From Domibacillus sp. (GTDB taxonomy: Bacteria > Bacillota > Bacilli > Bacillales > Domibacillaceae): a stretch of 5,629 nt of DNA. Both the position numbers and the translations under genes were made by a program. The stretch is from contig JAPSKG010000151.1 in assembly GCA_031177795.1 (NCBI GenBank), positions 1 through 5,629 of the forward strand, in the 5' to 3' direction. The notes under the pieces are model-generated. The model saw only the letters and a program-made list of their open reading frames with translations, had not been told where the DNA came from and did not search any database. Of this stretch, positions 1 to 5,058 are shown one piece after another (positions within the stretch are counted from its first letter, which is position 1; every line of letters begins with the position of its first letter).

Positions 1-1
1 T

Positions 2-850
2 GTTGTGTTATCAGAACAAACAGCTTACCAGCAAATTGTGTTAACCAGAGAAAAATCAGATACGCGTCTTTACCTGGACGGGCAGCTTCAATTTAGTTCA
101 TCTGATGAATACCGCTATCATGAAATTCTTGTCCACCCGGCTATGGCGGCTGCATCACGCCGCAACCGCGTGCTTGTGCTGGGCGGAGGAGACGGATTGG
201 CAGTTCGTGAAATCCTAAAGTACGAAGGCGTAAGGGAAATTACGCTTGTTGATCTTGATCCGGAAATGACTGAAACTGCACGAACACATTATTTGCTTAA
301 AGAGTTAAACAAAGGGTCTCTGGACGATGAGAGGGTAAGCATTATCAATAAAGACGCTTTTCGATTTTTAGAAAAAGCAAAAGGGTTTTATGATGTAATT
401 GTAATTGATGTGCCAGACCCAAATAATGAATCTCTTAATAAGCTGTATACAAAAGAGTTTTACTCACTGGCCCGTAACCATCTTCAGCCGGGCGGGGCTA
501 TGATGGTGCAAGCAACAAGCCCTGTGTTCGCCCCGCAAGTTTATTGGACAATTAATAAAACAATAGAGGCTGCCGGGCTGCATACAGAAAACCTGCATGC
601 TGATATTCCAAGTTTTGGTGGGTGGGGGTATGTACTGGCATCTCATCGGAAGATTACGTTATCTTCTTTGAAAGTGCTAGAGGAAACGAGGTATTTAACA
701 ACGGATATGTTGCCGGCGCTAAGTTTATTTGGAAAAGATGAAGATGCTTTTATTGAAGGTGCCGATGGAAAAGCTTTGCAGCTTGAACCCAATACATTGA
801 TACGGCCTAATTTGATTGAAGTATACGAAAAGTCCTGGCGCTATTACTAG
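2..850 (+). CDS. speE: Polyamine aminopropyltransferase (spermidine synthase), 3' part, truncated by left window edge
   Basis: The family transfers an aminopropyl group from decarboxylated S-adenosylmethionine to putrescine, making spermidine. The frame is open to the left edge, so the GTG at position 5 is probably internal. Numbering residues from that GTG, the polyamine-synthase signature LDGQLQ...DEYRYHE is at about 24-40, the nucleotide-binding GGGDG at 60-64, the DLDPEM acidic loop at 83-88, and the catalytic-type DVPDP (D135, D138) is followed by NNESLNKLYT. Soluble enzymes carry about 20 residues before the SEQT segment seen here. The PDPNNESLNKLY form and the long C-terminal tail resemble the two-domain version with an N-terminal membrane region, which would lie outside the window; that is inference. 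The TAG stop at 848-850 runs into a terminator hairpin. Family assignment is firm; the membrane-type subclass is less so. Confidence 0.93.
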   Translation, partial: VVLSEQTAYQQIVLTREKSDTRLYLDGQLQFSSSDEYRYHEILVHPAMAAASRRNRVLVLGGGDGLAVREILKYEGVREITLVDLDPEMTETARTHYLLKELNKGSLDDERVSIINKDAFRFLEKAKGFYDVIVIDVPDPNNESLNKLYTKEFYSLARNHLQPGGAMMVQATSPVFAPQVYWTINKTIEAAGLHTENLHADIPSFGGWGYVLASHRKITLSSLKVLEETRYLTTDMLPALSLFGKDEDAFIEGADGKALQLEPNTLIRPNLIEVYEKSWRYY

Positions 851-891
851 CAGGAATTAAAAAGTAAGAACAAGCTTCCTGCTGCCTTTTT
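849..891 (+). terminator. Terminator of the aminopropyltransferase gene
   Basis: A perfect 8-bp inverted repeat, AGCAGGAA (849-856) and TTCCTGCT (876-883), is followed by GCC and a run of five T (887-891). The loop is long (19 nt), which makes it weaker than the other terminators here. The first arm overlaps the last two bases of the stop codon. Confidence 0.6.
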
Positions 892-913
892 GATTTTCAG
901 CGTAAGACCCCAT

Positions 914-944
914 AAAAAAACCGCCTGGATAAGCGGCTTTTTTT
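914..944. terminator. Bidirectional terminator between convergent genes
   Basis: The stem CCGC (921-924) / GCGG (933-936) has an 8-nt loop and is flanked by seven A (914-920) and seven T (938-944). It would yield a U tract in both directions. On the - strand it serves the 60-codon gene that ends at 980; on the + strand it backs up the upstream hairpin. Confidence 0.75.
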
Positions 945-979
945 ATGAAGAAAAAAGAGAAAGTTCAGCTGGCAAAAAA

Positions 980-1162
980 CTAGTCTGCTGCATTACTGAG
1001 TTCATGATTCAGTTGTGCCAGCTTTTTTTCTAGCCTCATAAGCATTTCCTCAGATTTCAAGGTGTCCTGGCCGGTTGATTCCAGCTTTTCAAGGTCACCT
1101 TGAACTCGAACATAGTCCATCTTTAGCTCTCTAATTTTATATTCAATTTGTGATTTGTTCAT
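980..1162 (-). CDS. Small coiled-coil protein, resembles SE1832 family
   Basis: This 60-residue soluble protein is rich in Lys, Glu and Leu. The N-terminal half (IEYKIRELKMDYVRVQGDLEKLES, given as positions 6-29) and the C-terminal half (about 37-56, MLMRLEKKLAQLNHEL) both show heptad-like hydrophobic spacing. They are joined by a short polar turn, suggesting a helical hairpin or coiled coil. There is no signal peptide or membrane span. The pattern ELKMDYVR.QGDLEKLEST is, from memory, like a short conserved Bacillus/Staphylococcus protein called the SE1832 family, whose function is unknown. The start is supported by AAAGGCGG eight bases upstream of the ATG. It stands alone, convergent with the aminopropyltransferase gene, and ends before a shared terminator. 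No function can be assigned. Confidence 0.85.
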   Translation of the reverse strand: MNKSQIEYKIRELKMDYVRVQGDLEKLESTGQDTLKSEEMLMRLEKKLAQLNHELSNAAD

Positions 1163-1170
1163 GGATTCAG

Positions 1171-1178
1171 CCGCCTTT
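1171..1178 (-). promoter_or_regulatory. Ribosome binding site of the small coiled-coil gene
   Basis: On the - strand this reads AAAGGCGG, one base away from the ideal AAAGGAGG, with an 8-nt spacer to the ATG at 1162. It supports this start codon. Confidence 0.75.
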
Positions 1179-1201
1179 TTCTTTTTAGTTTATCAAATGC
1201 T

Positions 1202-1229
1202 ATTAAAAGGCGGGAGAAAAATACTGCAA
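1202..1229 (-). promoter_or_regulatory. Weak candidate sigma-A promoter for the coiled-coil gene
   Basis: On the - strand, TTGCAG (1224-1229) lies 16 nt from TTTAAT (1202-1207). The -10 matches the consensus at 5 of 6 positions but the -35 at only about half. The placement is reasonable, about 25 nt upstream of the ribosome binding site, but this is a tentative call. Confidence 0.28.
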
Positions 1230-1300
1230 AGCAAGGGAGATGGACAGGTTAAATTTTAAAAACAAGACAGTTTAAATAGAGAAGCAAGCTATTAAACTTA

Positions 1301-1336
1301 AAAGAAAAAAGCCCGCGGCATAAAAAAGCGGGCTTT
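1301..1336 (-). terminator. Terminator of the 35-codon membrane miniprotein gene
   Basis: A 9-bp stem, AAAGCCCGC (1308-1316) / GCGGGCTTT (1328-1336), has an 11-nt loop. On the - strand it is followed by TTTTTTCTTT (the complement of 1301-1310, partly shared with the stem). It begins only 6 bases after the stop codon of the 35-codon ORF. On the + strand the tail is TTTGTTTTATT, so it may also work in reverse. Confidence 0.85.
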
Positions 1337-1342
1337 GTTTTA

Positions 1343-1450
1343 TTAACGAGCTACTAAAAATTCAAGGGCGAGGTTTAAGAAAAACACTGAATGAACCGCT
1401 GCAAAAATAAGTCCTTGCTTGTTTAAACGTTTCATTAATAGTTGATCCAT
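1343..1450 (-). CDS. Single-span membrane miniprotein, 35 residues, function unknown
   Basis: This short ORF has every sign of being a real gene. ATG at 1450 is preceded by GAGGTGAT (1454-1461), a near-perfect Shine-Dalgarno. A sigma-A-type promoter lies just upstream, and a strong terminator begins 6 bases after the TAA. The protein starts MDQLLMKRLNKQG, with four basic residues among the first 11. It continues into one hydrophobic segment (about residues 14-34, LIFAAVHSVFFLNLALEFLVA) and ends in Arg. The basic N-terminus predicts a cytoplasmic N-terminus with a single membrane span. H20, N26 and E30 are polar residues inside the span. I do not recognise the family. It lies downstream of cardiolipin synthase on the same strand but is separated from it by a terminator and its own promoter. 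Confidence 0.78.
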   Translation of the reverse strand: MDQLLMKRLNKQGLIFAAVHSVFFLNLALEFLVAR

Positions 1451-1453
1451 ATA

Positions 1454-1461
1454 ATCACCTC
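1454..1461 (-). promoter_or_regulatory. Strong ribosome binding site of the membrane miniprotein
   Basis: GAGGTGAT on the - strand is an 8-base match to the extended anti-Shine-Dalgarno complement, and its GAGG core is correctly spaced from the ATG at 1450. It is the main evidence that this 35-codon ORF is translated. Confidence 0.85.
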
Positions 1462-1480
1462 GTAGTTAGTTTATAAATAA

Positions 1481-1509
1481 AATATAGCATATGTTCACAA
1501 AAAATTCAA
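1481..1509 (-). promoter_or_regulatory. Sigma-A-type promoter of the membrane miniprotein
   Basis: On the - strand, TTGAAT (1504-1509) is separated by exactly 17 nt from TATATT (1481-1486), matching the consensus at 4 and 5 of 6 positions. The surroundings are very AT-rich. A start near 1474 would give a leader of about 24 nt that includes the strong ribosome binding site. Confidence 0.7.
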
Positions 1510-1535
1510 AAAATATTAAATAAATTGACACAAAT

Positions 1536-1560
1536 AAAAAAGCGGAGATTCCGCTTTTTT
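1536..1560 (-). terminator. Terminator of cardiolipin synthase
   Basis: A perfect 11-bp stem, AAAAAAGCGGA (1536-1546) / TCCGCTTTTTT (1550-1560), has a 3-nt loop. On the - strand the U tract is the complement of 1536-1541. The hairpin overlaps the cls stop codon (1559-1561). It isolates cls from the downstream miniprotein gene. Confidence 0.88.
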
Positions 1561-3019
1561 ACAAAATAGGTGATAACAATCTAGAAACAGATTCTTTAAA
1601 TTTAATAATGTTCGAACGGTTATAATATAAATTAGGGGTTAATTCATATGAAACATTCATGTCTTTCCTGAAAATTCGGGCAAGGCGCTTGCCGGTTTCA
1701 TAGTCATACATAAAAGCATTTACTTCAAAATTTAAGCGGAAGCTTCGCACATCAATATTAGCTGTTCCAACTGAACTAAGCCGTTCATCCACAACAATTG
1801 TTTTTGCGTGAATAAAACCTGCATTGTAAATGTAAATTTTTGCCCCGGCTTTCATAAGTTCCCCTGCATAAGAATAAGTTGCCCAGTAAACAAAAGGGTG
1901 ATCAGGTTTGTTCGGAATCATAATTTTCACATCAACTCCAGATAATGCAGCAATTCGAAGCGCGTCTAAAATGCTGGCATCCGGAATAAAATATGGCGTC
2001 TGAATATAAATCGATTTTTTGGCCGTTGCAATCAGCTTAATATAGCCAACTTTAATTTGTTCCCATTCAGAGTCAGGACCGCTTGTTACAATTTGCATTG
2101 CTGCATCGCCTACTGTTTTTGGCACAGGAAACAATCGTTCCTCATACATAAAGTCATGGCGTTTGGATGCCTGATTCCAATCCAGGATAAAGCGAGTTTG
2201 TAATGCATGAACAGCACTACCGGTAATGCGAAGGTGTGTATCACGCCAGTAACCAAATGAAGGGTTTTTCCCTAAATATTCATCACCAACATTAAAGCCG
2301 CCAACATAACCAATCTGTCCGTCAATTACAACAATTTTACGATGGTTCCGGTAGTTAAGCCGCAAATTAATAAAAGGAAGGCTTGATGGAAAAAATGTTT
2401 CAACCACGCCGCCTGCTTCAATAAGCTTTTTAAATTGCTTCCGGCTTAGCATGCGCGAACCCATGTCATCATATAAAAGGCAAACTTCCACACCGGCTTT
2501 TGCTTTTTCAGTTAAAAGATCCACAAGTTTTTTGCCCAGGTCGTCCAGGCGGAAAATGTAATACTGAATGTGAATATGATTTTTTGCAGACCGGATGTCA
2601 TCCATTAAAGAATTGAATTTTTCAGCACCATCTGTAAAAATATCAACATTGTTGTCTTCGGATAAAACAGCATCATTGTGGCTGAGCAGCATGTAAACAA
2701 GTTTGGCGTTTTCTTTTGTATTAGGGTTAACAAATGGATAAATATCATTTTTAATCGCATGTTTTTGATGGCTAATTCGTTCTTCAAGACCGATTTTCTT
2801 TTTATCGTCCCAGTCAAATAAGCGTCTCTTGCTTAAGTTTTGTCCGAAAACAAGATAAAAGATAAAGCCAAGCAGCGGAAGAAAAAACAAAACCATTACC
2901 CACGCCCAGGTAGCGCTCGGATCTCGCCTTTCCAAAAAAATAACGGTAGCTGCCATTGTAATGTTTAGCGCAAACAGCAAGTAAACTGCCCACGGAAAAA
3001 AAGCAATATCAATCAACAT
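1559..3019 (-). CDS. cls: Cardiolipin synthase, PLD superfamily, membrane-anchored
   Basis: The enzyme condenses two phosphatidylglycerol molecules into cardiolipin and glycerol at the cytoplasmic membrane. The 486-residue protein has the usual ClsA-type length and order. There are two N-terminal membrane spans (about 9-29 and 37-58, the second followed by VFGQNLSKRR), then two phospholipase D catalytic domains. HKD motif 1 is H226-x-K228-x4-D233, followed by GG and N243. HKD motif 2 is H404-x-K406-x4-D411, followed by GTANID. The C-terminus LLSPIL is typical of the family. I chose ATG at 3019 because GGTGAT (3024-3029) is correctly placed for it. A GTG three codons upstream (3026-3028) lies inside that ribosome binding site and is less likely. 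The frame is intact with all catalytic residues present. It is transcribed divergently from the lipid kinase unit. Confidence 0.97.
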   Translation of the reverse strand: MLIDIAFFPWAVYLLFALNITMAATVIFLERRDPSATWAWVMVLFFLPLLGFIFYLVFGQNLSKRRLFDWDDKKKIGLEERISHQKHAIKNDIYPFVNPNTKENAKLVYMLLSHNDAVLSEDNNVDIFTDGAEKFNSLMDDIRSAKNHIHIQYYIFRLDDLGKKLVDLLTEKAKAGVEVCLLYDDMGSRMLSRKQFKKLIEAGGVVETFFPSSLPFINLRLNYRNHRKIVVIDGQIGYVGGFNVGDEYLGKNPSFGYWRDTHLRITGSAVHALQTRFILDWNQASKRHDFMYEERLFPVPKTVGDAAMQIVTSGPDSEWEQIKVGYIKLIATAKKSIYIQTPYFIPDASILDALRIAALSGVDVKIMIPNKPDHPFVYWATYSYAGELMKAGAKIYIYNAGFIHAKTIVVDERLSSVGTANIDVRSFRLNFEVNAFMYDYETGKRLARIFRKDMNVSYELTPNLYYNRSNIIKFKESVSRLLSPIL

Positions 3020-3023
3020 GTTT

Positions 3024-3029
3024 ATCACC
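3024..3029 (-). promoter_or_regulatory. Ribosome binding site deciding the cls start
   Basis: GGTGAT on the - strand matches the 3' half of the extended Shine-Dalgarno AGGAGGTGAT and sits 4 nt before the ATG at 3019. The alternative GTG start uses three of these same bases, so both cannot be used together. Confidence 0.6.
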
Positions 3030-3057
3030 GACCTGTTTCCGTAATGTGTCTAATTTA

Positions 3058-3063
3058 ACTATA
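3058..3063 (-). promoter_or_regulatory. Candidate -10 element of the cls promoter
   Basis: TATAGT on the - strand matches 5 of 6 consensus bases and lies about 40 nt upstream of the cls ATG. The sequence 17 nt further upstream (CGGATT) is a poor -35, so the promoter would be weak or activator-dependent. Tentative. Confidence 0.35.
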
Positions 3064-3132
3064 CATGAAAAAGTATGATTAATCCGGATTGAAAACTACA
3101 AAATGGGGAAAGTAATAAATGTTAATAAAAAA

Positions 3133-3160
3133 TGAAACATATTTGCTGAAATAACGTATA
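3133..3160 (+). promoter_or_regulatory. ECF sigma-W-type promoter of the lipid kinase unit
   Basis: TGAAAC (3133-3138), a 16-nt spacer (3139-3154) and CGTATA (3155-3160) match exactly the known Bacillus subtilis sigma-W consensus (TGAAAC, 16 nt, CGTA). The spacer is AT-rich and the element lies 31 nt upstream of the next start codon, leaving a short leader. Sigma-W answers cell-envelope stress such as membrane-active antibiotics and detergents. Use by sigma-W is inferred from the motif. TATAAA (3157-3162) overlaps the -10 but has no good sigma-A -35 at 17 nt. Confidence 0.72.
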
Positions 3161-3190
3161 AACAATAAAAAGCGAAAAGGATGGATCGCA

Positions 3191-3352
3191 ATGAAGAGTG
3201 CGGATCGGACTCATCAAATTATTGATAACATAGCCAGGCTCGGTGTAAAAGCAACTGTTACAAAATCAAGAGCAGCACTTTGGAGTGCGCTGCAGAGCAG
3301 CGGGAACATAAAAAGCTCAAAAAAGGTCGTTACTTCTTACCATCCTGGCTAA
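3191..3352 (+). CDS. Small ORF of unknown function, 53 codons, first in the lipid kinase unit
   Basis: The ORF begins at ATG 3191, preceded by AAAAGGA (3176-3182) at a 8-nt spacing, and ends at TAA 3350-3352, just before the ribosome binding site of the lipid kinase. It encodes a basic, 53-residue protein starting MKSADRTHQIIDNIARLG. Hydrophobic residues at about 10-34 (I10, I11, I14, L17, V19, L30, W31, L34) could form one or two amphipathic helices. The tail (about 36-53) is Ser/Lys-rich and probably flexible. There is no signal peptide or true membrane span. I do not recognise it. Its placement between a sigma-W-like promoter and the kinase, with a 14-nt gap, suggests co-transcription and perhaps translational coupling. 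It could be a small partner protein or only a leader peptide. Confidence 0.6.
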   Translation: MKSADRTHQIIDNIARLGVKATVTKSRAALWSALQSSGNIKSSKKVVTSYHPG

Positions 3353-3359
3353 AAAGGAG
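3351..3359 (+). promoter_or_regulatory. Ribosome binding site fixing the lipid kinase start
   Basis: AAAAAGGAG followed by a 7-nt spacer to ATG 3367 is a near-ideal Bacillus Shine-Dalgarno. It overlaps the end of the preceding stop codon. It rules out the longer in-frame start at 3280, which would overlap the small upstream ORF. Confidence 0.88.
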
Positions 3360-3366
3360 TACCATC

Positions 3367-4251
3367 ATGCGATTTAAAAACGGACTTCTTTTATACAATC
3401 ACCATGCAGGGAAGAAAGCAGTGCCGATTTCCCAACAAGTAATGAAAACGGTAAGCGAATCTGTTGAATACATTGAAAAACGCATTATCTCAGCACCAGG
3501 AGAAGGAGAAAAAATTTGTTTCCATTTAGGGGACCGTTATGACATTGTGATCATTTATGGCGGTGATGGAACGGTACATGATTGTGTAAATGGCATTGCC
3601 CGTCTGGAAAAACGGCCGATTATTGCTGTTTTGCCCGGAGGCACGTGCAATGATTTCAGCCGCTCGATTGGTGTTCCAGTTGATTTAAAGGCAGCGTGTC
3701 GGCTTTTAAAAACAGGAGTAGTGCGAAAAGTAGATCTTGGAGCCATGAACGATCGGTATTTTGTTAATTTTTGGGGAATTGGGATGATTACGGAGACATC
3801 AGAAAATATTGATGAAAAAAAGAAAAGCGCAATTGGGAAAGTAAGTTATTACTTGAGCGCTCTTGAAGTGTTTCGAAATCCATCTTACTTTCATTATATG
3901 ATTGAAGCGGATGGAGAGATACTAGAAGGAAACGCTGTAATGGTTATAGCGCTTAATGGAAACTTTATCGGAACAGTTGAGTTGCCTTTTCAAGCCAGCC
4001 ATGAAGATGGCTTCCTTGATTTAATTATCGTTAAAAAAGCGGGTTTTTCACTAGTTAAAGAAATGATACATACAAAAACTCTCCAGGTTACCGATGAACA
4101 AAAAGCAAATCTAGAACATAGGAGAGTTAAATTATTTACCGTTCACACCGGAAACCCGATGCGCATTGATATGGATGGTGAAGTTTATGCCAGCACACCT
4201 GCCGTGTGCAAGGTAAAGCCGGGGTACATTCGCTTTATTAGTGCAATATGA
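3367..4251 (+). CDS. Diacylglycerol kinase family lipid kinase (YegS/BmrU/DgkB type)
   Basis: The family phosphorylates diacylglycerol or related lipids with ATP at the inner membrane face, recycling diacylglycerol into phosphatidate; the exact substrate cannot be read here. The 294-residue protein has the usual length and two-lobe layout. The N-terminal catalytic lobe carries NHHAGKK (11-17, the position of the usual NPxAG motif), the nucleotide-loop GGDGTVHDCVNG (65-76) and PGGTCNDFSRSIG (90-102). The C-terminal beta-rich lobe carries EDGFLDL (213-219) and the acidic DMDGE (268-272), where the family places metal-site and general-base acids. There is no membrane span, as expected for a peripheral enzyme. 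ATG 3367 is chosen for its AAGGAG site. It follows a 53-codon ORF by 14 nt, probably in one unit under a sigma-W-like promoter, and ends at a strong terminator. Odd: the usual Pro of NPxAG is His. Confidence 0.93.
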   Translation: MRFKNGLLLYNHHAGKKAVPISQQVMKTVSESVEYIEKRIISAPGEGEKICFHLGDRYDIVIIYGGDGTVHDCVNGIARLEKRPIIAVLPGGTCNDFSRSIGVPVDLKAACRLLKTGVVRKVDLGAMNDRYFVNFWGIGMITETSENIDEKKKSAIGKVSYYLSALEVFRNPSYFHYMIEADGEILEGNAVMVIALNGNFIGTVELPFQASHEDGFLDLIIVKKAGFSLVKEMIHTKTLQVTDEQKANLEHRRVKLFTVHTGNPMRIDMDGEVYASTPAVCKVKPGYIRFISAI

Positions 4252-4283
4252 AAAAAACCGGCTCACAAACGGCCGGTTGTTTT
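4251..4283. terminator. Terminator of the lipid kinase unit, probably bidirectional
   Basis: The stem AACCGGC (4256-4262) / GCCGGTT (4272-4278) has a 9-nt loop. The + strand tail is TTGTTTT; the - strand tail is seven U (the complement of 4251-4257). It starts at the last base of the kinase stop codon and separates two convergent units. Confidence 0.85.
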
Positions 4284-4302
4284 GCAATCATAATAAGTTT
4301 GC

Positions 4303-4325
4303 AAAAAGCGGTTTTTTAAACCACT
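4303..4325 (-). terminator. Terminator of the DedA gene
   Basis: On the - strand AGTGGTTT (4318-4325) pairs with AAACCGCT (4307-4314), 8 bp including one G-U pair, around a 3-nt loop. A run of U follows (complement of 4303-4307, first base shared with the stem). It lies 14 bases after the DedA stop codon. Confidence 0.6.
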
Positions 4326-4339
4326 TTAAGTTTAGCCTG

Positions 4340-4960
4340 TTAATCTTTGGCGGAACGGCTGCGGAATTTTTTAACGAACCATATAAGAGCGGCAAGAAAA
4401 ACAACAGCTAAAACAGCATAGGCCACATTTGAATAAACATCCATATACTCAACTACTGTATGCCAGGAATCAGAAAAAGCGGCTCCAAGATTAACAAGGA
4501 CTGTATTCCATATTAATGTGCCGGCTGTTGTGAATAAAAGAAAAAGGAAAAAGTTCATATTTGACATGCCTGCTGGAATAGAAATAAGGCTTCGAATCAA
4601 TGGAATCATCCGGCAAATGAAAACTGTCCACACTCCATATTTATCAAACCACTTGTCGGCCCGGTGGATATCTTCACTTGTAACACGAAGAAACTTTCCA
4701 TAACGGTTAACTATTTTATTTAAATTTTCAACATCCAACAACAAACCAATTCCATACAAAATAACAGCTCCTACAACTGATCCGGCTGTAGAAACAGCAA
4801 TGACCCCCATTACCGTTAAATCTGTTTGGCCAGTCATTACTCCGCCAAATGTTAAGATAACTTCAGATGGAATAGGAGGAAATACATTTTCCAGTGCAAT
4901 TAAAAAAAAGATACCCCATAATCCGTACTGCTCCATTAACGAAATAATCCAATTTTCCAT
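4340..4960 (-). CDS. DedA-family integral membrane protein
   Basis: DedA proteins are polytopic inner-membrane transporters with re-entrant hairpins. Some members recycle undecaprenyl phosphate for cell-wall synthesis (B. subtilis YngC/UptA) and others affect membrane energetics and drug resistance. This 206-residue protein has the family's usual length. It shows the first signature ENVFPPIPSE (24-33), the G/A-rich helix around 50-75 and the second signature F114-ICR117-MIP120-LIR123, then IPAGMSNM (128-135). The paired Arg and the early Glu are those known to matter in E. coli relatives. A final hydrophobic helix (about 178-196) ends in the basic tail KKFRSRSAKD. Start ATG 4960 has AAAGGA six bases upstream. 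It has its own promoter and terminator. The specific substrate is inference only; undecaprenyl phosphate is the best guess. Confidence 0.94.
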   Translation of the reverse strand: MENWIISLMEQYGLWGIFFLIALENVFPPIPSEVILTFGGVMTGQTDLTVMGVIAVSTAGSVVGAVILYGIGLLLDVENLNKIVNRYGKFLRVTSEDIHRADKWFDKYGVWTVFICRMIPLIRSLISIPAGMSNMNFFLFLLFTTAGTLIWNTVLVNLGAAFSDSWHTVVEYMDVYSNVAYAVLAVVFLAALIWFVKKFRSRSAKD

Positions 4961-4978
4961 AGTACTTCCTTTCCCTGA

Positions 4979-4990
4979 AGAAAATTTTCT
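4979..4990. repeat. 12-bp perfect palindrome in the DedA leader
   Basis: AGAAAATTTTCT is its own reverse complement and lies between the DedA -10 element and ribosome binding site. With one bulged base the symmetry extends outward on the - strand (CTTGA ... TCAGG with a G-T mismatch). It could be an operator or a weak leader hairpin, or simply AT-rich chance. Confidence 0.4.
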
Positions 4991-5001
4991 CTCAAGAGGA
5001 C

Positions 5002-5010
5002 ATTATATCA
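5002..5010 (-). promoter_or_regulatory. Extended -10 sigma-A promoter of the DedA gene
   Basis: On the - strand this reads TGATATAAT, a perfect TATAAT (5002-5007) with the TGn extension. No good -35 is seen at 16-18 nt, which extended -10 promoters can tolerate. It lies just downstream of the glycosyltransferase terminator, so the DedA gene can be transcribed alone. Confidence 0.72.
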
Positions 5011-5032
5011 TTTTTCCTTGAATTTTCACCAA

Positions 5033-5058
5033 TAAAAAGACCCCGCTGTTACAGCGGG
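5033..5058 (-). terminator. Terminator of the glycosyltransferase gene, stop codon in its loop
   Basis: The stem CCCGCTG (5042-5048) / CAGCGGG (5052-5058), 7 bp perfect and GC-rich, encloses a 3-nt loop that is exactly the TAA stop codon (5049-5051). On the - strand it is followed by GTCTTTTTATT. The U tract is five bases, so termination is likely but perhaps not complete. Confidence 0.75.

Noticed and set aside
5..7. GTG at position 5 as the start of the aminopropyltransferase
   Set aside because: The frame is open upstream to the window edge, and the family has about 20 or more residues before this point; it is most likely an internal Val.
1525..1530. Perfect TTGACA on the + strand
   Set aside because: No -10 element lies 16-18 nt downstream; that stretch is the cls terminator, and no + strand gene follows.
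3181..3225. ATG at 3181 upstream of the 53-codon ORF
   Set aside because: It opens a 14-codon frame only and lies directly against the ribosome binding site, so it is poorly spaced; ATG 3191 fits better.
3280..3366. In-frame upstream extension of the lipid kinase (start at 3280)
   Set aside because: The added 29 residues are not family-like, overlap the 53-codon ORF in another frame and lack a ribosome binding site; AAAAAGGAG points to ATG 3367.
4280..4306. Inverted repeat TTTTGCAA / TTGCAAAA between the kinase and DedA genes
   Set aside because: An 8-bp AT-rich stem with an 11-nt loop and no clean U tract directly after it; it lies between two better terminators and needs no separate role.
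4800..5021. 73-codon open frame on the + strand opposite the DedA gene
   Set aside because: It is antisense to a clear membrane-protein gene and has no convincing ribosome binding site or recognisable protein; it looks like a shadow of the real frame.
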